Below are positions 1 through 8,313 of a stretch of 64,000 nt of DNA, piece by piece. Location: contig CAKVMH010000003.1 in NCBI GenBank assembly GCA_934772045.1, positions 62,001 to 126,000 of the forward strand, in the 5' to 3' direction. The stretch's first letter is position 1. Each line of letters opens with the position of its first letter. The position numbers were made by a program, and so were the translations under genes. The notes beneath the pieces were generated by a model. That model saw nothing but the letters and a program-made list of their open reading frames with translations, made no database searches and had not been told where the DNA came from. The stretch comes from an uncultured Clostridia bacterium. GTDB taxonomy: Bacteria; Bacillota; Clostridia; Christensenellales; UBA1242.

Positions 1-3
1 GTT

Positions 4-1461
4 ATGAAGCAGTATGGCTTTAAACAATCGGATATGTTTGGTAGGCAAGTGGACGCATTTGTGTCCAGCAGTGTTAACAGAATTGACACTTTAAAAAATT
101 ATTATCGTAGTATGCCATCAACAACAATTGCGGCGGCATTCCCAATGGTGGACAGCATCATGCAGGATAAGGCAGGTTTCTGCTTAGGCATGGCAACAGC
201 AAGCGGTTATCCTGTGTTTGTGGACTTCTTTACGCGTGATAGGCGTGAAGGGCGTATTAACAGTAACATGATGGTTATTGGTAAGTCTGGTTCAGGTAAA
301 TCATATGCAACAAAAACCATTTTGGCAAACCTTGCTGCGGACAGAACAAAAATGTTTATTCTCGACCCGGAACAAGAATACGATGTTATGACGCGTAACC
401 TTGGCGGTAAAGTTATTGACGTTGGTACAAATAAATCTGGTATCTTAAATCCGTTCCACATCATGGCTTCGCTTGAGGACTTGGATTCTGCAACCGAAGG
501 CAAGGAAAATGTCGACGATATGAACATTGACGACCTTGTGCTTAAAGGTACAAACAAAACATTCTTCACTCACTTGCAATTCTTGGAACAATTCTTCCGT
601 GCAATTTTGGAAGGTATTGAAAGTGATGCATTTGAAACACTTAACACTTTAGTAGTTGAACTTTACAACAATAAAGGCATTAACCAAAAAACAAACATTG
701 GTAAATTAAAAGCGGAAGATTATCCTATATTTGACGATTTGTTTGCATTAATTCAAAGCAAATTAAAGACAGTTAAAGACGAATATTATCGAAAAAATCT
801 ACTTATCCTTGAAACATATATTCAAAAATTTGCCACAGGTGGCCGTAACAGTGACTTATGGAATGGCCCAACAAGCATTTTGACAGACGAAAACTTGATT
901 ACCTTTAACTTCCAAACATTGTTTGCAAGTAAAAATAACAAGTTGGCTAATGCGCAAATGTTGTTGGTTTTCAAATACCTTAACAACGAAATTATTAATA
1001 ACAAACGCTTTAATGAAGAGTATTATCAACGCACAGGCGAAGATATTAAACGTCAAGTTGTCATCGCGGTCGACGAAGCGCACATGTTCATTGACCCAGA
1101 CAGCCCTGTTGCACTTAACTTCATGGCGGAAATGGCTAAACGTATCCGTAAATATCAAGGTATGCAAATTGTTATTACTCAAAATATTAAAGACTTCTTG
1201 GGTACACCAGAAATTCAACGTAGGTCGGCAGCGATTATTAACGCCTGCCAGTACAGCATGATTTTGCAACTTGCGCCAAACGATATGGCTGACTTGTTGG
1301 AACTTTATAAATCTGCAGGTGGTATCAATAAGAACGAACAAGAAGGTATTGTCACAGCACCACTTGGCCGTGCATTCTTAATCACCAGCCCAATGACGCG
1401 TCTGTTTATAGATATTTACGCTTACGATATGGTTAAAGTAATAATCGGCGAAGCAAAATAG
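4..1461 (+). CDS. VirB4/TraE-family conjugation ATPase, C-terminal part
   Basis: C-terminal 485 residues of a VirB4-type type IV secretion ATPase, which powers substrate transfer and pilus or channel assembly at the cytoplasmic face of a conjugation machine. Walker A GKSGSGKSY lies at residues 93-101 of the visible part and Walker B VVIAVDEAH near 351-359. ILDPEQEYD near 118 and the VITQNIKDF stretch after Walker B are typical of the family. VirB4 proteins are normally 600-800 residues, so the N-terminal domain probably lies upstream of the window and the ATG at position 4 is likely internal. A terminator follows closely, so this is the last gene of its operon. It may be a remnant of a conjugative element or a chromosomally fixed T4SS. 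The family call is firm; the partner genes are unseen. Confidence 0.9.
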   Translation: MKQYGFKQSDMFGRQVDAFVSSSVNRIDTLKNYYRSMPSTTIAAAFPMVDSIMQDKAGFCLGMATASGYPVFVDFFTRDRREGRINSNMMVIGKSGSGKSYATKTILANLAADRTKMFILDPEQEYDVMTRNLGGKVIDVGTNKSGILNPFHIMASLEDLDSATEGKENVDDMNIDDLVLKGTNKTFFTHLQFLEQFFRAILEGIESDAFETLNTLVVELYNNKGINQKTNIGKLKAEDYPIFDDLFALIQSKLKTVKDEYYRKNLLILETYIQKFATGGRNSDLWNGPTSILTDENLITFNFQTLFASKNNKLANAQMLLVFKYLNNEIINNKRFNEEYYQRTGEDIKRQVVIAVDEAHMFIDPDSPVALNFMAEMAKRIRKYQGMQIVITQNIKDFLGTPEIQRRSAAIINACQYSMILQLAPNDMADLLELYKSAGGINKNEQEGIVTAPLGRAFLITSPMTRLFIDIYAYDMVKVIIGEAK

Positions 1462-1510
1462 ATTTGATAATTTACCATGTTTTCTACGTATGTAATTAAA
1501 TGAAATTAAA

Positions 1511-1543
1511 AAATTCCACTAGATTATACAGTGGAATTTTTTT
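1511..1543 (+). terminator. Rho-independent terminator after the VirB4-like gene
   Basis: A perfect 10-bp stem (AAATTCCACT paired with AGTGGAATTT) with a 9-base loop and a run of T, 50 bases after the VirB4 stop codon. Confidence 0.85.
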
Positions 1544-1550
1544 CGACCTA

Positions 1551-1668
1551 TGTCACCCTGAACGAAAGTGAAGGGTCTTGCACGCAGTGCTTTTGAAAAT
1601 TTTCTCGTTGAAAGCAAAACAAGTTTTGCAAGATTCTTCGCCACGCTTACACTTGCTCAGAATGACAT
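1551..1668. repeat. Imperfect palindromic repeat element, copy 1
   Basis: Starts with TGTCACCCTGAACGAAAG and ends with CTCAGAATGACA, which is nearly its reverse complement, so about 118 bases can fold into one long imperfect hairpin (GGGTCTTGC against GCAAGATTC). A second, truncated copy starts at 1685. It looks like a small dispersed palindromic element (REP/MITE-like); no protein is encoded. Confidence 0.6.
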
Positions 1669-1684
1669 GTTTTATAATACAGTT

Positions 1685-1730
1685 TGTCACCCTGAACGAA
1701 AGTGAAGGGTCTTGCACGAAGTGCTTTTTA
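1685..1730. repeat. Palindromic repeat element, copy 2 (left arm only)
   Basis: Repeats the first 46 bases of the element at 1551 with only a couple of changes (TGTCACCCTGAACGAAAG through AGTGCTTTT). The right arm is missing because the sequence runs directly into the duplicated spoVT end. Confidence 0.6.
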
Positions 1731-1738
1731 AAAGCCTA

Positions 1739-1777
1739 TTAACTAATTTGATCAGCCATGTATTTTGCGAAAGCTTT
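1739..1777 (-). pseudogene. Duplicated 3' end of spoVT
   Basis: On the minus strand this encodes KAFAKYMADQIS followed by a stop, identical to the last 12 residues of the SpoVT-like protein whose own stop codon is at 1909. The codons differ slightly (ATTTTGCG here, ATTTAGCG there), so the duplication is not recent. The bases between the two copies (1778-1908) carry no gene but contain a hairpin, CCACAA-ACAAG-TTGTGG, near 1863-1879. A partial tandem duplication is the simplest reading. Confidence 0.65.
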
Positions 1778-1908
1778 GCGTCGTCGCAACACGCTATTAT
1801 GTTAGTTTGCTAGGTAAACCAACGCAAACTTAAACCTTTAAGCGGTTGCTCCTCTATCCCTTCCACAAACAAGTTGTGGTGGGAACCCTTGAAAATCTGC
1901 AAAGCTAA

Positions 1909-2445
1909 TTAACTTATCTGGTCAGCCATGTATTTAGCGAAAGCTTTGCAGATTTTTACTGCGCCTTCGTCAAAGCATTTGTTTTCAGTCGCCAAAATGA
2001 TTATGCTTCCAATGGCATCGCCGTCTTTCACAATGGGAACGATCAACTGGCAACAAAATTCATTTTCAGTGTTAGGGAAAAAGTTTAGCATTTCGCTATC
2101 ATCATCTTGCTTTTTTATAACTATTTCTTTTTTATATATAAGTTCTTGCACATCTTCACTCAATTGCTTGTTGACATATTTCTTCTTGCTAGATGACAAA
2201 ATGTTTTCCATATCACTAATAAGCACATCATGTTCGATGCTTACAGCAATAGCGCTGGCAACTGCGTCACTGTATTCTTTAAGTGAACTCATGTCACTAT
2301 ATTTTGTAAGCAAAAATTTGTTGCCATCAACAATGCCAATTTCAAGTTTACTGCCCACGCGCACATTGATCATTTTACGCATTTCGCGTGGCAAAACAAT
2401 TCTGCCAAGTTCATCTACTCGGCGTATTATTCCTTTTCCTTCCAT
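1909..2445 (-). CDS. spoVT: SpoVT-like AbrB-family transcription regulator
   Basis: 178 residues from the ATG at 2445, the same length as Bacillus subtilis SpoVT. An AbrB swapped-hairpin DNA-binding domain covers residues 1-50 (GIIRRVDELGRIVLPREMR), followed by a GAF-like sensory domain (about 55-178). SpoVT controls late forespore genes in spore formers; related proteins also occur in non-sporulating Clostridia. A longer reading frame can start at TTG 2472, but the SD-like GAGGTGG stands directly before the ATG at 2445 and the domain begins there, so I chose the shorter form. The gene stands alone: upstream is an AT-rich spacer, and downstream is a duplicate of its own last codons. Confidence 0.88.
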   Translation of the reverse strand: MEGKGIIRRVDELGRIVLPREMRKMINVRVGSKLEIGIVDGNKFLLTKYSDMSSLKEYSDAVASAIAVSIEHDVLISDMENILSSSKKKYVNKQLSEDVQELIYKKEIVIKKQDDDSEMLNFFPNTENEFCCQLIVPIVKDGDAIGSIIILATENKCFDEGAVKICKAFAKYMADQIS

Positions 2446-2472
2446 GTCCACCTCAAATTTATTATGTGACAA

Positions 2473-2967
2473 ACTATAAAATTAATGCAAATTAAAAAAT
2501 ATTAAATTGAAAACTTAAACTAAACGAGAAAATTAATTAAATAATGTAAATAAAAACATTTTATAAAAAACAAATAAAAAAATATTTTTATTAAAAATTT
2601 TTGCTTAATAAATTAAAATTTAAAAAATAAAATAATTAAATAATTAAAAATAATTTTTAAAAAATAAATTCAATTATCAAAAAAATATTAAAAAACTGTT
2701 AAAAAACAATTAAAAATTAAAATTTTTTAATATTTTTGCTAAATTTTACATAAATTAAACATGATAAAATGCTAATTTTTATGAAACAAACGGTAGTTAT
2801 TTTATGGAAAATTAAAAATTTATAAAAAGTTGTTTTTTCTTTAAAATTAATTTTTTATGTAATTTTCAATGTAAAAAACAAATAAAAAATGAATAAAAAA
2901 TAATAAATAAAGAAATTAAAGCAAATTATATTTTTTAGTACAAAAGAAAAAATTTTCTTTATTTTGC
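2473..2967. other. Very AT-rich intergenic spacer
   Basis: About 500 bases made almost entirely of A and T, with short poly-A and poly-T runs and no supportable gene or structured RNA. It separates the divergent spoVT and lipoprotein genes and probably holds the upstream promoter sequence of both. Confidence 0.6.
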
Positions 2968-2997
2968 TTGATTTTTTTGAACAATTAATAATATAAT
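2968..2997 (+). promoter_or_regulatory. SigA-type promoter of the beta-helix lipoprotein gene
   Basis: TTGATT (2968-2973), an 18-base spacer and a consensus TATAAT (2992-2997). A strong SD, GGAGG, lies 5 bases before the ATG at 3059. Confidence 0.6.
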
Positions 2998-3058
2998 TTA
3001 AATAGGAAAAAATTATTAAAATTTCCTTATTAATTATTTTTATAATAACGGAGGGTTT

Positions 3059-5254
3059 ATGAAAAAAATTAACAAGACATTATTTAAAAGCTTAGCTCTT
3101 GCACTTGGCGTTTGTAGCCTTGTTCCTTTAACTGCCTGCGGTCGCGATAAAAGTAAGGTTCAAGTTTGGGATGCTGAAAAGGCTTACGCTACTGCTGCTT
3201 CGCAAGGCTTTACTGGTACATATGAAGAATTTTTGCAACAAATGTCAGGCATCAAAAGCATTAATATTGATTCAAACGGTCACCTTGTTTTCGTTTTAGG
3301 TGATGATAGTGTAGTCGATGCGGGCGTTGTTACAGGCAGGAAAGGTCAAGATGGTAAAGGTATAAAAGAAGTTACCACAGCATACGACCATGTTCAGAAA
3401 AAGACAGTTGTAACAATCACATTTACTGACGACACACAACAATCTTTTGATATTCTTGACGCATCTCAAGGTGAACAGGGCGAAAAAGGTGAAAAAGGTG
3501 ACACAGGTGTTGGCATTGCAGACATAACAGAAGGGCGAACTGATCGTTGGAAAATTGTTCACGAATTGGTATATACGATGACTGACGGCACTTCACGTAC
3601 ATTTGATGTCGGCTTTGGCGTCGTTTATGGTAGGTCATACGATGTTCAAAACTATGATGAATTGAAGTATGTTTTAGATCACGGCGTAAAAGACATTATT
3701 TTGACAAGGGATATCACAATTCCTACATCTAAGGGTAGGTTGTTCTTGTCTGCGCAAAATAATGAAGACACTTATTATAAATTTGACTTAAATGGTCACA
3801 CTTTGAATGGTGCACTTTGGATTGACGCAACCGACGCTAACAGTAAAGACCTTACATATGGTGCCTACGCTGACGTTATGAATGGTAAGATTAATAGTGC
3901 CGAACTTGATAACCCAGTTTTGGACTACGGCCTTGTTGTATATGGTAGCCACACAGGTGTTAACCTTACCAATATGGAGGTTTATGGTTACAAAGCAGGT
4001 TTATCAACAAACGGCCTTTACAATGGCGTTGAAATTGTTGCTGAGGATTGTAAATTCTACGGCACAGGCAACGGCTATGCTAAGGCGTTGTTAGACAGTA
4101 AAATTAAACCAGAAGAGAAATTTAAAGAAGCTTCTTTGGGTGCATTCTTACCTGCATATGGTAATTATGATTTCACACACTGCTGGTTTGAAGGTGAATT
4201 GGGTGTAAACGCTAAATCTGGCGAAATTACATTTGAAAACTGCCACATTGAAGGCACAAGTGAATACACCGCTCCAAAATACAATAACAATGGTAGTTCA
4301 GGTGCAGGTTCAGCATTAGTTGCAACAAGCACAATCGGTTATCACCGCCCAATGAACATCACAATTAAAGAAAGTGAATTAATATCTCACCACGGTTACG
4401 CTTTGGAAGAAGTTAAACTTGGCCCAGTTGCAGGTGAAGAAGTTTGCTACACAACAATTACAATCAAAAATTCAGATTTACAAAGCACTACAGATGTTGA
4501 AGATGAAAATGCAAAGTTCAACATGTTCTACACACAAAACAATGTTGTTAGTTGCTATGACGACGGTGGCTCTGTAAATGATTACATTCAAGCTGGCGCA
4601 AGCACAATATATATTGTTGATGAAAAAGGCAATGTTTATCAAACAATTGATGTTGCAAGGTCAAGTGCTGAATTGGCTAGTTTAGTTGAAGCTGATAAAG
4701 AAATGATTTATGCAATTTTAACAAATGGCGAAAATTCTTATGCGATCCCTGCATCAATTTTAGCTAAATATAAAGTTGAAGTTTTGGAAGATGATTTTGC
4801 AGTTTTAAGCCGAGTTGGCGCAATTAATATGCAAAAATTAAGTGAAGGACAATACGAAGGTCAAACTAATGATTTGAAACTTGACCTTAACAGTGGCAAT
4901 GCAACACAAGCATTTGTAATTACAAACCCAGCTGAAGGTAAAATTAATTTGAGCATAAGGGAAAGTGGTAACCCATACTTTGAAATGAAACTTAAAAAAC
5001 AAGTTGTAACCACTGAAGATATTGATGGTGTTAAAGTTGTTACAGGAGTTACATTTGAAGAAGTTGCCAATGCTGAAAGCATCAGCCTAGAAGCAAATGA
5101 AAGTGCCACATTCTTCTATGCTTTAACATTAACCGAAGATGGTGAAAATATGCAAAAACAATATCAAAATGATAACGATATGGAAGGCTACATGAATTTC
5201 ATGTTGAATTTAAGGTTTGGATTTGCCGTTGACGCAACCGTAGTTGGTGAATAA
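3059..5254 (+). CDS. Large lipoprotein with collagen-like stretch and beta-helix-like repeats
   Basis: 731 residues. A lipoprotein signal peptide ends in lipobox LTAC (Cys27), so the mature protein should be anchored to the outer face of the membrane. Residues about 90-155 hold two short collagen-like Gly-X-Y runs (GRKGQDGKG and GEQGEKGEKGDTG) flanking a small beta-rich repeat. From about 190 to 480 the sequence reads like a right-handed parallel beta-helix (LNGHTLNG, VYGYKAG, ITFENCHIEGTS). The C-terminal 200 residues are beta-rich, with no known signature. The same leading design (lipobox, then an acidic segment, then a beta element) recurs in the secreted protease at 16845. It is monocistronic, with its own promoter and terminator. 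An adhesion or glycan-binding role is possible but not shown. Confidence 0.75.
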   Translation: MKKINKTLFKSLALALGVCSLVPLTACGRDKSKVQVWDAEKAYATAASQGFTGTYEEFLQQMSGIKSINIDSNGHLVFVLGDDSVVDAGVVTGRKGQDGKGIKEVTTAYDHVQKKTVVTITFTDDTQQSFDILDASQGEQGEKGEKGDTGVGIADITEGRTDRWKIVHELVYTMTDGTSRTFDVGFGVVYGRSYDVQNYDELKYVLDHGVKDIILTRDITIPTSKGRLFLSAQNNEDTYYKFDLNGHTLNGALWIDATDANSKDLTYGAYADVMNGKINSAELDNPVLDYGLVVYGSHTGVNLTNMEVYGYKAGLSTNGLYNGVEIVAEDCKFYGTGNGYAKALLDSKIKPEEKFKEASLGAFLPAYGNYDFTHCWFEGELGVNAKSGEITFENCHIEGTSEYTAPKYNNNGSSGAGSALVATSTIGYHRPMNITIKESELISHHGYALEEVKLGPVAGEEVCYTTITIKNSDLQSTTDVEDENAKFNMFYTQNNVVSCYDDGGSVNDYIQAGASTIYIVDEKGNVYQTIDVARSSAELASLVEADKEMIYAILTNGENSYAIPASILAKYKVEVLEDDFAVLSRVGAINMQKLSEGQYEGQTNDLKLDLNSGNATQAFVITNPAEGKINLSIRESGNPYFEMKLKKQVVTTEDIDGVKVVTGVTFEEVANAESISLEANESATFFYALTLTEDGENMQKQYQNDNDMEGYMNFMLNLRFGFAVDATVVGE

Positions 5255-5334
5255 TCTTAAACTTAACTTAAAGATTGAAAATCAAAATTCAAAGAAAATA
5301 ATTTTTACAAAAATGATTTTGTATTAATCACAAT

Positions 5335-5364
5335 AAAAAAGGGAAGATAAAATCTTCCTTTTTT
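5335..5364 (+). terminator. Terminator of the beta-helix lipoprotein gene
   Basis: GGAAGAT-AAA-ATCTTCC hairpin (5342-5358) flanked by A6 and T6, so it can act in both directions and also serve the minus-strand gene ending at 5379. Confidence 0.85.
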
Positions 5365-5378
5365 GCGCTTTGTAAACG

Positions 5379-5939
5379 TTAAACATTTTTATCATTATTT
5401 ACAATTAAACTAAAATTTTCATGGCTTAGTTGGGCTTTTTGTTTAGTGTTGACTTCAAGTTGACCTTTAAACAAAAACTTTGCAACTTGGGTTTGTGAAC
5501 TGTTGTTTAATGTGAATGTAACTTGATAAAAATTGTATCCCAATAAATTTAAAAACGGATTGATGTAAAACATGTCGTTCCTAATGTAAACAATGCCTAT
5601 TAAAACTAAGATTGCAATAAACACAACAAACATGCTTACCTTTTCAATTTCAAAACTCAATGCAAACAGCACAAAAAGTGAAAAGTACCCTAAAAAATAT
5701 TGCTCAGTTAAACTTTGTTTTTCCACAATTTTTATGGTAACTGGGTTTTCTTTTTTCGTTTTAATTGCCGATATTGCGCCAATTATTCCAGTTAGCATTG
5801 CTAAAAAGTAAAGGATAAGTGAAACAGTGTTCAACACATTAAAATGCAAGTTACCAAAAATAATGTCGATTAATATTTTTAAAATCAACAAAAAGTATAA
5901 CGGCACAAATGCACTTAAAAACAACAAAAACTTTTTCAT
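5379..5939 (-). CDS. Hypothetical four-helix membrane protein
   Basis: 186 residues with about four predicted membrane helices (roughly 3-28, 37-58, 83-95 and 99-116) and a polar C-terminal domain of about 60 residues, starting around NPFLNLLGYNFYQV. I do not recognise the family with certainty. The layout (four helices, then a small soluble tail beginning NP-L-x-x-x-G-Y) recalls KwaA-type membrane proteins, but no KwaB gene is next to it. No SD is visible before the ATG. The neighbour on the same strand, 38 bases upstream, is the PnuC-like transporter, so they could be co-transcribed. Confidence 0.6.
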   Translation of the reverse strand: MKKFLLFLSAFVPLYFLLILKILIDIIFGNLHFNVLNTVSLILYFLAMLTGIIGAISAIKTKKENPVTIKIVEKQSLTEQYFLGYFSLFVLFALSFEIEKVSMFVVFIAILVLIGIVYIRNDMFYINPFLNLLGYNFYQVTFTLNNSSQTQVAKFLFKGQLEVNTKQKAQLSHENFSLIVNNDKNV

Positions 5940-5977
5940 ATTTAAATGATTAAATAAATTTTAAAAATTATTCATTA

Positions 5978-6739
5978 TTATTTATTTTCATTAGTTTGAT
6001 TGGTTTGTTTTTTGTGCCTTTTTATGTATATGAGCCATTTAATGAATCCATAAACAGTGTTTACCGTCATTGCAAACACTGTAATTAACATGATGTATGA
6101 GCCTGCATAAATGTAAAGCCAAGCATCAAGTGCCAAACAAATTATCCACGCGATCCATTGTTCGTTGTACCTAAGCAAAAGCAATATGCCATTAGCCATG
6201 CCAACCGCACTGCAAAATGCGTCAACATACGTGTTTTCAGCCCCAGGGATAAGTGTTAAAAGGTATCCAACGCCAAAGCCAAAGGCAAATATGCCAGCAA
6301 TAATTAAAATATCCTGCCACCAAGTTAGCCTTTTAACTTTTGTTACAATTTCCTCTTGCTCGTCTGGGTGCTTTTTCCAGGTAAAAAATGAGGCGAGATC
6401 AATAGGTATCCAAAACAAAATGGAAATTAATGCGGTTGCATAATTACCTTGGATTGAAAGCACAATTGCTTCAGTAATTTCAATGAAAACAATGGAAACT
6501 ATGAAGTTATACTTGTTTTGTTTTGAAATTAGCAGTTCACAAACAGGGTTGGCAACAACGGCAATAATGGCACAAATTGTTACAAAAACTGCCAAACCAT
6601 TTGGAAGGCCGTCTGTACTTTCAAGCATTTCATCTGGTAAAAACACCATAAACAAAACAACCAACAGCACAACGCTAACCAAGTATATAATTTGATAAGG
6701 CGTAAACGATTTAAAAAATTTTTTCATTCGTTCTTTCAT
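5978..6739 (-). CDS. pnuC: PnuC-like nicotinamide/vitamin transporter
   Basis: 253 residues, seven to eight membrane helices. The C-terminal half carries PnuC-family features: a helix ending LLLRYNEQW, then WIICLALDAWLYIYAGSY and TVNTVYGFIKW. PnuC proteins move nicotinamide riboside or related vitamins by facilitated diffusion, trapped by cytosolic phosphorylation. The ATG at 6739 is preferred over the upstream start at 6772 because GGAG lies 6 bases before it. No NAD-related gene or riboswitch is visible nearby, so the substrate (NR, thiamine or riboflavin in different subfamilies) cannot be assigned. Confidence 0.8.
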   Translation of the reverse strand: MKERMKKFFKSFTPYQIIYLVSVVLLVVLFMVFLPDEMLESTDGLPNGLAVFVTICAIIAVVANPVCELLISKQNKYNFIVSIVFIEITEAIVLSIQGNYATALISILFWIPIDLASFFTWKKHPDEQEEIVTKVKRLTWWQDILIIAGIFAFGFGVGYLLTLIPGAENTYVDAFCSAVGMANGILLLLRYNEQWIAWIICLALDAWLYIYAGSYIMLITVFAMTVNTVYGFIKWLIYIKRHKKQTNQTNENK

Positions 6740-6898
6740 AATTTTCTCCGCATTTATAATAACATAAACCAAATGTGTTTTGCACTTAAAATAGCAAAAA
6801 ATAAAAAATGATTTAAAAATTGATTATTAAAATATACAAACATCACCTTTTTGTGCTACAATTACTTTTGGATATAAGTTTCTGTTTTAAGGAGATTT

Positions 6899-7105
6899 AA
6901 GAAAATACTAGTTTTAAATGGAAGCCCGAAGAGAGATAAAAGTGACACAATGCACCCAACAAAAGCTTTTTTAGAAGGTATTAAACAAACGGCAGATGCC
7001 GAAATTAAAATAATAAATGTAAGCGACTTGCATATTGAATTTTGCAAAGGTTGTTTTGCTTGTAAATGACACAGTGGTTGCCAATCTGTTATCTTCATTT
7101 GCTAA
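6899..7105 (+). pseudogene. Decayed NADPH-dependent FMN reductase / flavodoxin-type gene
   Basis: The frame reads KILVLNGSPKRDKSDT at the start and FCKGCFACK later, matching the N-terminal half of the multimeric flavodoxin/WrbA-like reductase family (FMN-binding loop GSP-R, and G-C-F-A-C-W). The expected ATG is AAG (6899-6901), although a good SD (AAGGAG, 6889-6894) still stands before it. The Trp codon after CFACK is TGA (7067-7069). The C-terminal half is missing. Start lost, nonsense mutation and truncation together make this a clear pseudogene. Confidence 0.8.
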
Positions 7106-7783
7106 CGGCAACTTTTCCACAACCCGGATTTTAAATTTACAAGAAAATGATGTTATCAAATTTGGTGCGACAGTTACGCGCTTTGTGCTGAACCCAGGCT
7201 TGGCTGTAAGCATCTTTAAAATTGCAGATTAAATTTAGATTGAAAAATTAAATTAAATTTAAGTTAATTAATAAAATGTACACACAATTAAAACTAAGCG
7301 GTTAAATGAAACTTAATCGCTTTTTTCATTTTCTTTTAATTATTCGAACAATATTTGGCAGGTTTATGTTATAATGTTGTCAATATGTAAGCCAAATAAA
7401 TGTCTTTTTATGGTTTAAGCGCAACAAATGAAGACGTTTAAATTGTGAAAATGTTTAGCATGGGCTATATAATTAATTGCGAGAATATGGATTGAAAATT
7501 TAATAAAACAAAATGCTTCAAACACATTTATTTACATTCACTTAATGCTGATACATTTTAGATTTGGAGCAAGAGTAAAATAAGCTTTTAGCAATCAATA
7601 GTTTTCCTCAGAACAAATGTGCTAAATATTATACTTGCAAACAATTTAAAGGACAGGGTTACGTGGAAGTAATTATACAAGGTATAGTAATTTTGTTAAA
7701 TATGCTTGATGTTAACATGATTGGCGAGTATCATCAAAATATGTAAATTGCGTGAATTAAAATAAATCTAAAGTAGGTACAAA
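7106..7783. other. Gene-poor spacer
   Basis: A short open frame from about 7106 to 7232 continues from the decayed reductase but resembles nothing I know. The rest (7330-7783) is AT-rich with no supportable gene; it contains the terminator at 7296 and presumably the promoter of the operon starting at 7784. Confidence 0.5.
7296..7326 (+). terminator. Terminator downstream of the decayed reductase
   Basis: AAGCGGTTAA paired with TTAATCGCTT (one G-U pair), a 7-base loop and T6. Confidence 0.8.
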
Positions 7784-8302
7784 ATGAATGAAATAACTAA
7801 TTATTGTAAAAATTGTGACGCTTGGTGCTGTTATGATGGCGTTTATCTTACCGATGAAGACATTTCAAAAATAACAAATGTAGTTGAAAATAATAAAGAG
7901 TTTTTTGGTTTTCTACCAACCGATTACATAGTCTATGGCGAATGGGAAGGTCAAACTGCAGGGCAAAAAACCAATGTTAAGGAAAAATTTTATAGTAAAA
8001 ATTATCCAAAACATTTTAATCAAACAGCATGTGTATTTTTAAATGGAAATAAGTGCATGTTGGAAGAATTTGCAGTGTTAAACAACCAGCCTAATTGGAA
8101 ATATAAACCAAAAAGATGTTGCACATTTCCTTTACAAAAAAGAGGTAATGATTTTGTCGAACCGCATTTAGTTGAAGACGACTGTAATTTAGGAGATAAA
8201 TATCCAGGTTTTGTGTCGTATTTGCCTTGCTATAAATTTAATATTGACAAGTTTAATAAAGAAGTTAAATTTGCCACTAATCCTAAAATTGAGAATAATT
8301 AA
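7784..8302 (+). CDS. Cysteine-cluster (putative Zn/Fe-chelating, YkgJ/DUF3109-like) protein
   Basis: 172 residues with many conserved cysteines: YCKNCDAWCC near the N-terminus, then ACVFLNGNKC, RCCTFPL, EDDC and LPCYKF. This is the pattern of the small cysteine-cluster family thought to chelate zinc or iron-sulfur. No enzymatic role is known for such proteins. It is the first gene of a four-gene same-strand run (MalY-like at 8314, nitroreductase, GNAT) with short gaps, suggesting an operon. SD is modest (AGTAGGT). Confidence 0.75.
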   Translation: MNEITNYCKNCDAWCCYDGVYLTDEDISKITNVVENNKEFFGFLPTDYIVYGEWEGQTAGQKTNVKEKFYSKNYPKHFNQTACVFLNGNKCMLEEFAVLNNQPNWKYKPKRCCTFPLQKRGNDFVEPHLVEDDCNLGDKYPGFVSYLPCYKFNIDKFNKEVKFATNPKIENN

Positions 8303-8313
8303 AGGTAATAAAA

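Noticed and set aside
1780..1890. Lysine-riboswitch-like GATAGAGGAGC on the minus strand
   Set aside because: The further conserved helices and the GCCGAAGC-type core are absent, and no lysine gene follows.
5379..5939. Kiwa defence protein KwaA
   Set aside because: The membrane layout is similar, but there is no neighbouring KwaB and I cannot confirm the family motif.
7064..7072. In-frame TGA at a Trp position, as if TGA coded for Trp
   Set aside because: TGA is used as a normal stop in other genes here (for example the HigB-like gene), and this frame also lacks a start codon and its C-terminal half, so it is a pseudogene.
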